From contig CAMBPS010000017.1 in the NCBI GenBank assembly GCA_945869675.1, positions 1 to 46,367 on the forward strand: a DNA stretch of 46,367 bases. The letters are read 5' to 3'. The position numbers were made by a program, and so were the translations under genes. Numbering within the stretch: position 1 is the stretch's first letter; each line of letters opens with the position of its first letter. Under the pieces are notes generated by a model. It worked only from the letters and a program-made list of their open reading frames with translations, did no database searches and was not told the origin of the DNA. Source of the DNA: Prosthecobacter debontii. GTDB lineage: Bacteria; Verrucomicrobiota; Verrucomicrobiia; Verrucomicrobiales; Verrucomicrobiaceae. Below are positions 27,790 through 35,590 of the stretch, in pieces.

Positions 27790-30700
27790 GTGAAAGCTGT
27801 TGCCCAGACCCTTGAAATCATCCGTTCCTCATTGCAGACAGGTCTGCTTTCTGGTGCTGTCGAATCTGCTGCTGCTCATTATGCACGGCTTTGCTTAGAA
27901 GCGGAGATCCGTCTTGAAAAGATCTCTGCCATGCTTGTTAAAGGCAGTGATTACCAAGCCCTACAAACAGCTGAAGAAGATCCCCCGTTGCTTGACCTCG
28001 TCGCAGCTTTAAGTTTTGGCGGGGAAAAAGCTTGGATGGATTTTTGTCAAGCGCATCAGCTTCCTATTGCCCAACGGCTGGATGCTAAAACGGTGCTGGC
28101 GCTTGATCGACTTTATGCTCAGGGGGTGACGGCAAATCATCCACTGTATAAGGACTTCCGAGCGGCGGTGCTTTCGCGCGAGGATGAAAAAGCGTTGCGC
28201 ATTGTGCGAACTATTTTAAAGCTCAACCCTAATGATGAAAATGCTCGTTCAGAGCTTCTGCGTCTGGAAAATAAACATCTCCAAGATCTGCTGGAAAAGC
28301 TCCGAAATGTCCTGAAGACCGATGATGAAGAGCGTATTGCTAAGCTGGCTGAATCCTTGCAACGCATCTCATCCGAAGAGAAGCTACTTCTTATGCCAGA
28401 CTATGTGCAGGCCGATTACATCCGCCGAGCCTTACGTCGTCGGCAGGCGGAAGGAAAGATTCCGACACTGCTTGATGAGGCTGCTTCTTTACGTGGGCAG
28501 GCAGATTGGCGCGGAGTCGCTCTGGCTTTGGAAATCGTGTGTGAACTCATTCAATCACATGAGGTCGAGTTATCATCAGGCACTCTGACTCAGCAATTAG
28601 AGTCTCTTACTCAGTATGTGCGGGAAGAGCGTCTGGCCAGCGAACGAAAACGTGGTTTTGAAAATGCACTCGCCACCTTCACTGCCTTTGCTCATGAAGC
28701 CGAAACAAGACTGCTTGTCGGAGCTGGACCTTCGTTTGCTGAATTGTTTCGCCTGGATGAAGACTTTGTCCGTCGCTGGCGTGACGTAGAGAGCTTTGAG
28801 ATGCCAGTCGCAGATGCAACGCTTCAGCGTCTAAGGCAAGTTGGGCAGTCGATTCGGGCACGTCTCGATCAGCAACAGAGTCGGCGTCGAACTCGGTCTT
28901 TGCTTTCGGTTGCTGCCATCATCGTCTTATTGTTAGTCGTCGCCGCTGCAGCCAATCATGGCTGGCGCGCACGCGCTTTTGCCGATGAGTTGGTGAGTTA
29001 CAAAGCGCGTCAACTTTGTGAGCCAGCGGAGAAGCTGATTGCCAGCCTGCGTGCGGAAGACGCTCAGATGTTACGCTGGCCATTCTTGAAAACAAAGGTC
29101 GAGGAGATTGATGCTTGGACACAGCAGTCACGCGAGCTTTCCTTAGAGGCAGATCAAATACTGCACGCCTTGGAATCTGAAGCGGCAAAGGCTTTCGCAG
29201 GCTCAAATCCAGCGGGGATTTTGAAACGCCTGGCTGATGCACGCTCTCAAATTGGTCAACTTCCCATTGATCTGGCACAGTCTGCGAACAATCGACTGGC
29301 CGCCCTGAAATCAAAATCTGAACTCATGCTAAGCAGCGTGAATGAAGAGCGTAGCGGCAGTGGACGGAAAGCGCTGGATGAGATCACGGCTTTGCTGGAC
29401 AAGGATCTAAGTTATGAGAGGTCTGCGACCGAGGTCGCGGTCACCGTTCAAAAAATTGAGACACTGCTGCTCAGCCTCGAAGGATGGATGAAGCCCGAGG
29501 CAGATTCCCTGCAATTACCTGCCGATCTCGAGGCCCGCGTCAAAGCTGCTAGATTGCGGGTGACGGGTTTCAAGACTGAGCTGGATCGTTTCTCTAAAGT
29601 GCGTGAGGCCAGCGCGGGAGCTTTGACGCTGGCCACTTACCAGAAGTCCTTGATCGCCTGGCAGGACATTCGTTTTGCTGAGGCCGCACCGGCTTCCGTC
29701 ATCTTGGGGCAAATTCCAAACGAAGAACAATTCTTGGCAAAGCTTTTGATGGGGGGCGATCTCTCACAATGGAAAGCCGCAGTTGAGGATGTCGGTGGTG
29801 CTCAGATGATGCCTGTAGCGCCTATGGACAATGATTTGAAAATTCTCTTGGCCTTGAGGGATGATACCTATCTCAATGGCGTCTGGGAAAACATCGTGGT
29901 CGATCATGCGCATGGTCAATCCACCCGCAGTGTTTGGTCCAAAGGACCGCTGGAGCAAAGTCGGATTGGGGATACTCTGAGCCGTTGGAGTGGTCTGGCC
30001 TTTGATGCCCATGCAGATGATACCGGTGCAGCCTTTGTAAAAAGTGAGTTCAAGCGTGTCGCCGTGGGCAGTAGCGATCAGGGGCAAAGTGTGAGATCGA
30101 GCAAATCCAGCGCGGCGACGCAGTTTATGGATTCATTGCAGCTCAATCGCATGACAGATATTACGGGCGAACGTTGGCAGCGCAGTCTTCTGGAGATGTT
30201 TGACAAGATCGTTCAAAACAAAGAGGCACCGGCTTTGGTGAAAGCTCATGTCATGGTTGAGTTGGAGCGTATCACGCGGTCACAGCCGTTTGCCTGGGGC
30301 CTACACCTCGCACCGACGCTGCGTGAGGATTTGGCAGAATTGCAGAAGATCATTGGCGGTTATCCGCTTCGCAGTGAAGATTGGCTGCTCCCGAAAGTCC
30401 GCAGCACGCTTGGAGTTTCGTTGGCTCAATTTTTCGATGCTCGTCAAACTCGTCACTATCAAAAAGAAGCCCAAGCTAGGCGCAAGTTGCTGCGGGAGAT
30501 CCAGCTCGCAGGTTTAAAATTCGGCGGTTATGTCGAAAGTGATCTTTCTTTGCATCTCAACAACGCAGCTCGTGTCCGCCCTGAGTTGTGGGCTTTGGGA
30601 AGGACTGGACCAGTGTTATTATCAGCCGAGGCTGAGACAGCTCCTGCAAGTGTTTTTAGGCTAAGTCCCATCTTCTTTATTCCAGCTGATCGCGCCGCAC

Positions 30701-30792
30701 TGATGCAACGCTATCGATTAGCACTAAGCGGCGGTTCTTCAGAAGTAGCAGCCCCTGTTTCGACTGAGACACCCTTTTTAGAAGCACGCTAA
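27790..30792 (+). CDS. Large single-span membrane protein of the GTPase operon, unknown family
   Basis: A 1000-residue protein with no family I recognise. It starts at a GTG, 14 bases after the previous gene. Residues 1-365 are largely helical with a TPR-like stretch (KALRIVRTILKLNPNDENAR). A single membrane segment spans about 371-393 (SLLSVAAIIVLLLVVAAAA), preceded by RRRTR, which predicts the N-terminus inside. The following 600 residues, partly coiled-coil-like, would be periplasmic. The topology repeats that of the GAP1-like protein encoded just upstream, suggesting that the two form a membrane-spanning scaffold. A distant likeness to IcmF/TssM-type proteins was considered but cannot be supported. 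Confidence 0.75.
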   Translation: MKAVAQTLEIIRSSLQTGLLSGAVESAAAHYARLCLEAEIRLEKISAMLVKGSDYQALQTAEEDPPLLDLVAALSFGGEKAWMDFCQAHQLPIAQRLDAKTVLALDRLYAQGVTANHPLYKDFRAAVLSREDEKALRIVRTILKLNPNDENARSELLRLENKHLQDLLEKLRNVLKTDDEERIAKLAESLQRISSEEKLLLMPDYVQADYIRRALRRRQAEGKIPTLLDEAASLRGQADWRGVALALEIVCELIQSHEVELSSGTLTQQLESLTQYVREERLASERKRGFENALATFTAFAHEAETRLLVGAGPSFAELFRLDEDFVRRWRDVESFEMPVADATLQRLRQVGQSIRARLDQQQSRRRTRSLLSVAAIIVLLLVVAAAANHGWRARAFADELVSYKARQLCEPAEKLIASLRAEDAQMLRWPFLKTKVEEIDAWTQQSRELSLEADQILHALESEAAKAFAGSNPAGILKRLADARSQIGQLPIDLAQSANNRLAALKSKSELMLSSVNEERSGSGRKALDEITALLDKDLSYERSATEVAVTVQKIETLLLSLEGWMKPEADSLQLPADLEARVKAARLRVTGFKTELDRFSKVREASAGALTLATYQKSLIAWQDIRFAEAAPASVILGQIPNEEQFLAKLLMGGDLSQWKAAVEDVGGAQMMPVAPMDNDLKILLALRDDTYLNGVWENIVVDHAHGQSTRSVWSKGPLEQSRIGDTLSRWSGLAFDAHADDTGAAFVKSEFKRVAVGSSDQGQSVRSSKSSAATQFMDSLQLNRMTDITGERWQRSLLEMFDKIVQNKEAPALVKAHVMVELERITRSQPFAWGLHLAPTLREDLAELQKIIGGYPLRSEDWLLPKVRSTLGVSLAQFFDARQTRHYQKEAQARRKLLREIQLAGLKFGGYVESDLSLHLNNAARVRPELWALGRTGPVLLSAEAETAPASVFRLSPIFFIPADRAALMQRYRLALSGGSSEVAAPVSTETPFLEAR

Positions 30793-30794
30793 TC

Positions 30795-31433
30795 ATGTCA
30801 GCCGATATCCAGTTCCAATTGCAATGGCGTGGCAAAAGCCATGGCCCGTGGACGTATGCGGAGATACAAGAACGATTGGTTGAAGGAGAGATCCACTCCC
30901 TGTATCAAGTGTGCATTGACGGTGTCTGGATGCCATTGCGGGACTTTATTGAAAAAACCGAAGCAACTGCACTGCAACAGCAAGCCGCCGATAGAGCGGT
31001 TCGCATTCGACAGCAAGAGGCCGAAAAAGTGATGAAGGTTCGTGCTCGTGTAAGAGGGCCTATCGAAGGTCCGATCAAGAAGCCCAATCCTTTCGCCAAT
31101 CCTCCTCCTGTTTTTGTGAAGGGAGCTTCGCCATTGCCTCTGTCATCTGGCGAGTTCAGCCACTCGGAGATCGCCCCGACCTGCTGGCTGGGAGTGGCTG
31201 CCTTTGTTGTGAGTTGTTGCAGTTTTGTGCCTTATTTAAATCTGGTGAGTTGGCTGCCGAGTCTGGTGCTGGGACATTTGGCCTTGGCTCAGATCAAGAG
31301 GGAGCCTAGCATGGAGGGTCGTGGGCTGGCCCTTGGTGCTGTCATCATTGCCTATTTCATGTTAGTCTTTGCCGCTTGGAGCTTCTTATTGATGCCGAAC
31401 CTCTTTTACCGCATCTTTCCTATTGCAGGCTAA
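30795..31433 (+). CDS. GYF_2-DUF4190 membrane protein
   Basis: A 212-residue protein. The N-terminal 60 residues carry a GYF_2-type motif (WRGKSHGPWTYAEIQERL), a module that binds proline-rich or other peptides. A basic, proline-containing linker follows (PIKKPNPFANPPPVFV), then a DUF4190-like pair of membrane helices with the typical LALAQIKREPSMEGRGLALG between them. It starts 2 bases after the previous stop, so coupling is likely. The GYF_2 module is shared with the GTPase at 23296 and ties the two genes to one system. Probable membrane adaptor. Confidence 0.75.
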   Translation: MSADIQFQLQWRGKSHGPWTYAEIQERLVEGEIHSLYQVCIDGVWMPLRDFIEKTEATALQQQAADRAVRIRQQEAEKVMKVRARVRGPIEGPIKKPNPFANPPPVFVKGASPLPLSSGEFSHSEIAPTCWLGVAAFVVSCCSFVPYLNLVSWLPSLVLGHLALAQIKREPSMEGRGLALGAVIIAYFMLVFAAWSFLLMPNLFYRIFPIAG

Positions 31434-31447
31434 CTTTCTTCACTCTC

Positions 31448-32347
31448 ATGTCATCTGATCCATCCATCTCAAGTGAGTCCTTACTCGGCAAAAATCCTTT
31501 TCAAGGTTCCATGTGGATGCTCGACTGGACACGCTCTGATCCAGAGCGCCGACTTGGCTTTAAACCGGGACGCTTCACCTCACCCAACAAGCTGCTTTCA
31601 TTGCTGGCTGGCTTGGCCATGACTGTGGCGTTTTATGCCATTCTACAAATCGGATTGGCTGGCTGGCCGGCTGCACACTGGTTCATCGATATGTTCACGA
31701 AGCGTGGGCCTTGTCCGTATCCGACGATGCTCTTTTTCTTTTGGGCCTTGGCGATGATGTTTTTTAAGTGGCGTAAGTTTCAGGTTCAGAAGCGTGCTCT
31801 AACCTTGCCGGTGATGCCGCAGCAACCGGACTTTGAACTGACACCTTCCACGGCACGCGCTGTTCGTGAGCGCATGAGCGCTATTGTGGATAATCCGCAT
31901 CATTTCATTTTGCTGAACCGCATCGACCTAGCTTTGGCCAATTTGCATAACATTGGCCAAACAGCCGATGTGGCGGCCATCATCAAGATTCAGGCGGAGA
32001 ATGATGAGGCGCAGATCGCTTCCAGTTATGCCCTGGCTCAGGGCTTTCTTTGGGCGATCCCGGTGCTGGGCTTTATCGGGACGGTTCAGGGGCTCAGTCA
32101 GGCGATTGGTGCTTTTGCCGGCACGCTGGCCGCTGGTGGTGATATGACGGCGCTGCGTGGTTCCCTGCAAAACGTCACGGGTGGTCTGGCCACAGCGTTT
32201 GAAACCACTCTCATAGCGCTGGTTTGCGCGCTGATCCTGCAACTGCTGGTAAGCTGGTTGCAGACGATGGAATCCGAGTTTCTGGATGAATGCAACGAGA
32301 TCTGCCACAAGAATGTGGCAGGTAAACTAAGGCTCAATGCCAACTAA
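31448..32347 (+). CDS. MotA/TolQ/ExbB-type channel subunit
   Basis: A 299-residue protein. An N-terminal cytosolic part and two membrane helices come first, then the signature MotA/TolQ/ExbB region: WAIPVLGFIGTVQGLSQAIG, then TGGLATAFETTLIALVCALILQLL. Proteins of this family form pentameric ion channels around two MotB/ExbD/TolR subunits and turn ion flow into movement. I use ATG 31448, 14 bases after the previous gene; the frame is open further upstream but that overlaps the DUF4190 gene. Two ExbD-like genes follow at once, so a complete stator-like unit is encoded. Confidence 0.85.
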   Translation: MSSDPSISSESLLGKNPFQGSMWMLDWTRSDPERRLGFKPGRFTSPNKLLSLLAGLAMTVAFYAILQIGLAGWPAAHWFIDMFTKRGPCPYPTMLFFFWALAMMFFKWRKFQVQKRALTLPVMPQQPDFELTPSTARAVRERMSAIVDNPHHFILLNRIDLALANLHNIGQTADVAAIIKIQAENDEAQIASSYALAQGFLWAIPVLGFIGTVQGLSQAIGAFAGTLAAGGDMTALRGSLQNVTGGLATAFETTLIALVCALILQLLVSWLQTMESEFLDECNEICHKNVAGKLRLNAN

Positions 32348-32350
32348 CTC

Positions 32351-33199
32351 ATGAGAGCGCGCTTCGGCAGGCAGAGCGGAGCTGGCGTCAGCTTCTTCGC
32401 TTTCCAGGACATCATCACTGGCACATCAGGTTTTCTGATCGTGCTGACTTTGTTCCTGGCTCTGAACCTGGACGAAGCCCTCGTCGAAGGCAGCCACACC
32501 AAGCCTTTTGCAAAGAGGGAAGAGGAGTTGCGCTCTATGCAGTCGCGTATTGTCTCGGTGAAAAATCTGGTGGCAGATCTCCAGAATCGACCTGCTGAAG
32601 ATGAGACCACTCTGCGTCGTATGATTGGACAGTGGACAACGACTATAGCGGAGTTGGAATCACCTTTGACACCTGGGCTGGATAAGGCCTTTGATGCTAC
32701 AGCGATGGATCGTGAATTGCGTGAAACGAAGCAAAAGTTGCTCACGAAGATCGAGAAGATGAATGCCAGCATCCATCAAGCCGATCTGCTTTCTTCAGGC
32801 TCGAATAAGGATGCGCCTGATCTGGAAAAGAAGATCAAGGATGCTCAAAGCTCACTGCAGCGTGTGCAATCACGTCGGAACGTCATCAGTCTGGTTCCTG
32901 AACTGAGTGACAACAAAAAAGAACCGATTCTGGTGCTGGTTCAGGGATCGCTGATTCGCTTTCAAAGAGCGAATGGCCAACCGGCTTCTGCGGGGTCGAT
33001 CCCTGATTTTGTCAACTATCTGCGCGCTGCGACTGCGGCGACGCATTATGTTGTCTTTTACTTCAAGCCTTCGGGCTCCAACCACTTTGAATCGTTGACT
33101 CGCATTGCCCGGCAAGAGGGTTTTGAGATCGGTTACGATGTCATTCCTGAGGAATTGGATGTGGAGTTTCATCACAATGTGCCAGCCGCCAAGCCATGA
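32351..33199 (+). CDS. TolR/ExbD-like single-span protein, copy A
   Basis: A 282-residue protein. A short basic N-terminus leads into one membrane helix with an early Asp (FFAFQDIITGTSGFLIV, Asp20), matching the ion-binding Asp of ExbD, TolR and MotB. A long coiled-coil region (about 50-165) and a C-terminal globular domain (EPILVLVQGSLIRF ... HYVVFYFKPSG) follow, predicted outside the inner membrane. No OmpA-like peptidoglycan-binding domain is seen, unlike MotB or ZorB. It starts 3 bases after the ExbB-like gene and overlaps copy B by four bases (ATGA). It is a divergent paralogue of copy B. Confidence 0.75.
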   Translation: MRARFGRQSGAGVSFFAFQDIITGTSGFLIVLTLFLALNLDEALVEGSHTKPFAKREEELRSMQSRIVSVKNLVADLQNRPAEDETTLRRMIGQWTTTIAELESPLTPGLDKAFDATAMDRELRETKQKLLTKIEKMNASIHQADLLSSGSNKDAPDLEKKIKDAQSSLQRVQSRRNVISLVPELSDNKKEPILVLVQGSLIRFQRANGQPASAGSIPDFVNYLRAATAATHYVVFYFKPSGSNHFESLTRIARQEGFEIGYDVIPEELDVEFHHNVPAAKP

Positions 33200-34140
33200 A
33201 ACGCAAGCTACATTCCAATCAGCAGGATAGCCTGGATCTGCTTCTAGATACCCTGTGCAATGTTTTTGGTGGCATCATCATGATAGCTTGTCTGCTTGCA
33301 ATGTTGAGCCGACCGCGAGTATCTAAGGAAGCTACTAATGCGGACAATCCTATCGATCATGAGTCGGGTATTCTGATGGAAAAACGAATCGAGATGGCGC
33401 AGGCCGAACTGGATGGGTTGGAGAAGCTGCGCGCACAGTTACAAAGCGAGGATGATCCATCACTACGACCTCTTATCACTCAGCTTGCTGCTTTGAAAAA
33501 GACTGCTGAAAAACGGCGCCAAGAAAAAGCTAAGCAAGACGAGATCGCTACAATCAAAGCGAAAGAGAAGGTGCGTGATTCAGGCAATGAGATTGCTCGA
33601 CTCAGGGCGCAAGAGCAAGAGATGGAAAAGAAGCTCGGCATCGCGAATCGTAATGCGGAAGCCGCTGCCCAGATGCGGCAAGCGTTAGAAAAGAAGCTGG
33701 CGGATCTTCAATTGGAGTTGGAGGACGTCAGCCAACTTAAGATCGAGAAACTGCGATTCCCGCGTGAACGAAACATCAATAAGACGGCCTCACCGATCAT
33801 CATTCAGTTCGGTCAGGTTTTCCCCCTTAATGACAGTGCTGGAAATCCAAATCCAAGGGTCACTCAGGTGCGTTCGGTAAATGGCACCTTCACCGCCTTT
33901 GCTAAAAAAGGTGAAGGCCTAAGCCCAAAGAATGATGCGGCATCACTGCGGGATATTTTAAAGCAGCTAGGACGCGGCAACCGTTACCTGACACTTTACG
34001 TTTATCCTGACTCCTACGCCACCTTGCGTGAGCTCAAGAAGCTGATTTATGAGGTCGGTGTGGACTACGGAATGAACCTCAGAGAAGAGAACAGCGTTCT
34101 CCTCTTTGATCCGAAGGGAACTAAACCTGCACCACTCTAA
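33196..34140 (+). CDS. TolR/ExbD-like single-span protein, copy B
   Basis: A 314-residue protein. Its membrane helix starts SLDLLLDTLCNVFGGIIMI, with Asp18 as the likely ion-binding residue. A very long coiled coil covers about residues 50-190, followed by a C-terminal globular domain (SPIIIQFGQVF ... NRYLTLYVYPDSYATLRELKKL) whose strand order and wording parallel copy A. The basic N-terminus predicts N-in topology. Its ATG lies in a four-base overlap with copy A. It is the last gene of the operon; its stop lies only 2 bases from the stop of the convergent metallo-hydrolase gene, leaving no room for a terminator. Confidence 0.75.
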   Translation: MKRKLHSNQQDSLDLLLDTLCNVFGGIIMIACLLAMLSRPRVSKEATNADNPIDHESGILMEKRIEMAQAELDGLEKLRAQLQSEDDPSLRPLITQLAALKKTAEKRRQEKAKQDEIATIKAKEKVRDSGNEIARLRAQEQEMEKKLGIANRNAEAAAQMRQALEKKLADLQLELEDVSQLKIEKLRFPRERNINKTASPIIIQFGQVFPLNDSAGNPNPRVTQVRSVNGTFTAFAKKGEGLSPKNDAASLRDILKQLGRGNRYLTLYVYPDSYATLRELKKLIYEVGVDYGMNLREENSVLLFDPKGTKPAPL

Positions 34141-34142
34141 TC

Positions 34143-35507
34143 TTACCACAGGTCCACGGCCACGTGTGGCTCAGGACGCAGAATCTCGGTGCCGATCAAG
34201 GTCTGTGCGAAGCGTGCCATGAACCATTGCTGAGAAGTTTCTTCACCATGCACCATGAGGAGTTTCTTTGGACGCACTTTCTCCACGTATTGGGCAATGC
34301 CCTCACGAGTTGCATGAGCACTGAGGTCAAAGCTTTCGATACGTGCGTGCAGTTCGACAGTGGGTTGATCTGGGGAGAGTTTTAGCTTCTGCCCCTGCTT
34401 CGCTGTGCGCAGTCGGTAACCGGGGGATTCAGGATCGGTGTAACCGACAAAAGCCACTGCATTGCGTGGGTTTTCGATAAAACGTGTGGCGAATCGATTG
34501 GAGGTCGTGCCTTCGGTCATCATGCCGCTGGAGAGGGCATAGATGGCGCGGGGCTGATATTCAAACTGGCGGGGTCCGCGACGGCGGCCTTTTGGCTGCA
34601 CGAGCATGTTGATGTCTTCCAGCAGGCGGAAACCTTGGTAGTTGCGGCGGCTGCGATCGCTGTAGTGATCATAAAGAACGGTTACTTTAGTGCCGAGACC
34701 ACCGATGTGCAGAGGCATCTCAGGGATCAGACCTTCCTGACGCAGTTCATGCAGCATGAGCATGACTTCCTGGGTTTTACCCAGTGCAAAGACGGGGATG
34801 AGCACGGAGCCATTGGCATCATAGGTATCGCGAATGACGGCTGCTAGGCGCTCCTTTTCAGCACGGCGAGTGAAGCCTGGGGCGCGGTCGTAGGTGCCGC
34901 GTGTGGTTTCCATGACTAGAACGTCGATTCCTTCTGTCGGGAAGTCTGCGGCCATGCAAATGGTCTGGGATTCAAAGTTCACGTCACCGCTGTAAAACAG
35001 GGTATTTCCGTTCTCTTTGATCATCACACCAGTGGAGCCTAAGATGTGGCCTGCATCGTGGAAGCTGGCCGTCATCTCCGTGCCAGGAATGGCAAACGGC
35101 TTCACTAAATCACGGTAACTATACTGAGTTCGGTTTTCATCTAGCTCTTTATGCGTAAAAAAAGGATACTCGTTGATGCCTAACTCCTCACGCTGAGAGG
35201 TCATGACATTCACCGAGTTGTGCAGCATTCCACTGGCGATTTCACCCGTCGGCTCGGTCATGATGACGGGCGTATTAGGCTGCTTTCGCATCAGCACTGG
35301 CAGCGAGCCAATGTGGTCATGGTGAGCGTGAGAGATGATGATGGCGTTTGCTTTCTCCTGTGGCAAAGGACCAAAATCAGGCAATGCGTCAAACCCCACC
35401 TCCTTCGGATGCATCCCAGAATCTAGAACGACACGGTGATCACCCGACTCTAAAAGGTAGCTGTTGGCGCCGATCTCGCGGCGGCGGGTAAGATTCAAAA
35501 ATCGCAT
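34143..35507 (-). CDS. Beta-CASP metallo-beta-lactamase-fold protein (RNA-processing exonuclease-like)
   Basis: A 454-residue protein of normal family length. It has the metal-binding HxHxDH motif as SHAHHDHIGS (His60, His62, Asp64, His65), a further His in DAGHILGS, Asp in YSGDVN, the beta-CASP segment with VLIPVFALGKTQEVM and the C-terminal SGMMTEG and HGE (LLMVHGEE) pieces. This is the archaeal/bacterial CPSF-like group, which processes RNA, rather than a beta-lactamase. ATG 35507 begins with the family-typical MRFLNLTRRREIGANSYLL. It reads toward the GTPase operon and is divergent from the secreted protein at 35591, with 83 bases between their starts. Confidence 0.88.
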   Translation of the reverse strand: MRFLNLTRRREIGANSYLLESGDHRVVLDSGMHPKEVGFDALPDFGPLPQEKANAIIISHAHHDHIGSLPVLMRKQPNTPVIMTEPTGEIASGMLHNSVNVMTSQREELGINEYPFFTHKELDENRTQYSYRDLVKPFAIPGTEMTASFHDAGHILGSTGVMIKENGNTLFYSGDVNFESQTICMAADFPTEGIDVLVMETTRGTYDRAPGFTRRAEKERLAAVIRDTYDANGSVLIPVFALGKTQEVMLMLHELRQEGLIPEMPLHIGGLGTKVTVLYDHYSDRSRRNYQGFRLLEDINMLVQPKGRRRGPRQFEYQPRAIYALSSGMMTEGTTSNRFATRFIENPRNAVAFVGYTDPESPGYRLRTAKQGQKLKLSPDQPTVELHARIESFDLSAHATREGIAQYVEKVRPKKLLMVHGEETSQQWFMARFAQTLIGTEILRPEPHVAVDLW

Positions 35508-35590
35508 GGTAGGTAGGTCAGAACGTAAGGGAAAGGTGACACTAAGCCGCGTTTGAGTCGTGGCAAGCACTCAGAAACATTGACATAGAG

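Noticed and set aside
27790-30792. Type VI secretion TssM/IcmF identity for the 1000-residue protein
   Set aside because: It has only one membrane helix and no NTPase motif, and no other type VI genes occur in the window.
31448-34140. Assignment of the ExbB/ExbD-like genes to the Zorya system
   Set aside because: The ExbD-like proteins lack the OmpA-like peptidoglycan-binding domain of ZorB, and no ZorC, ZorD or ZorE type gene is present.
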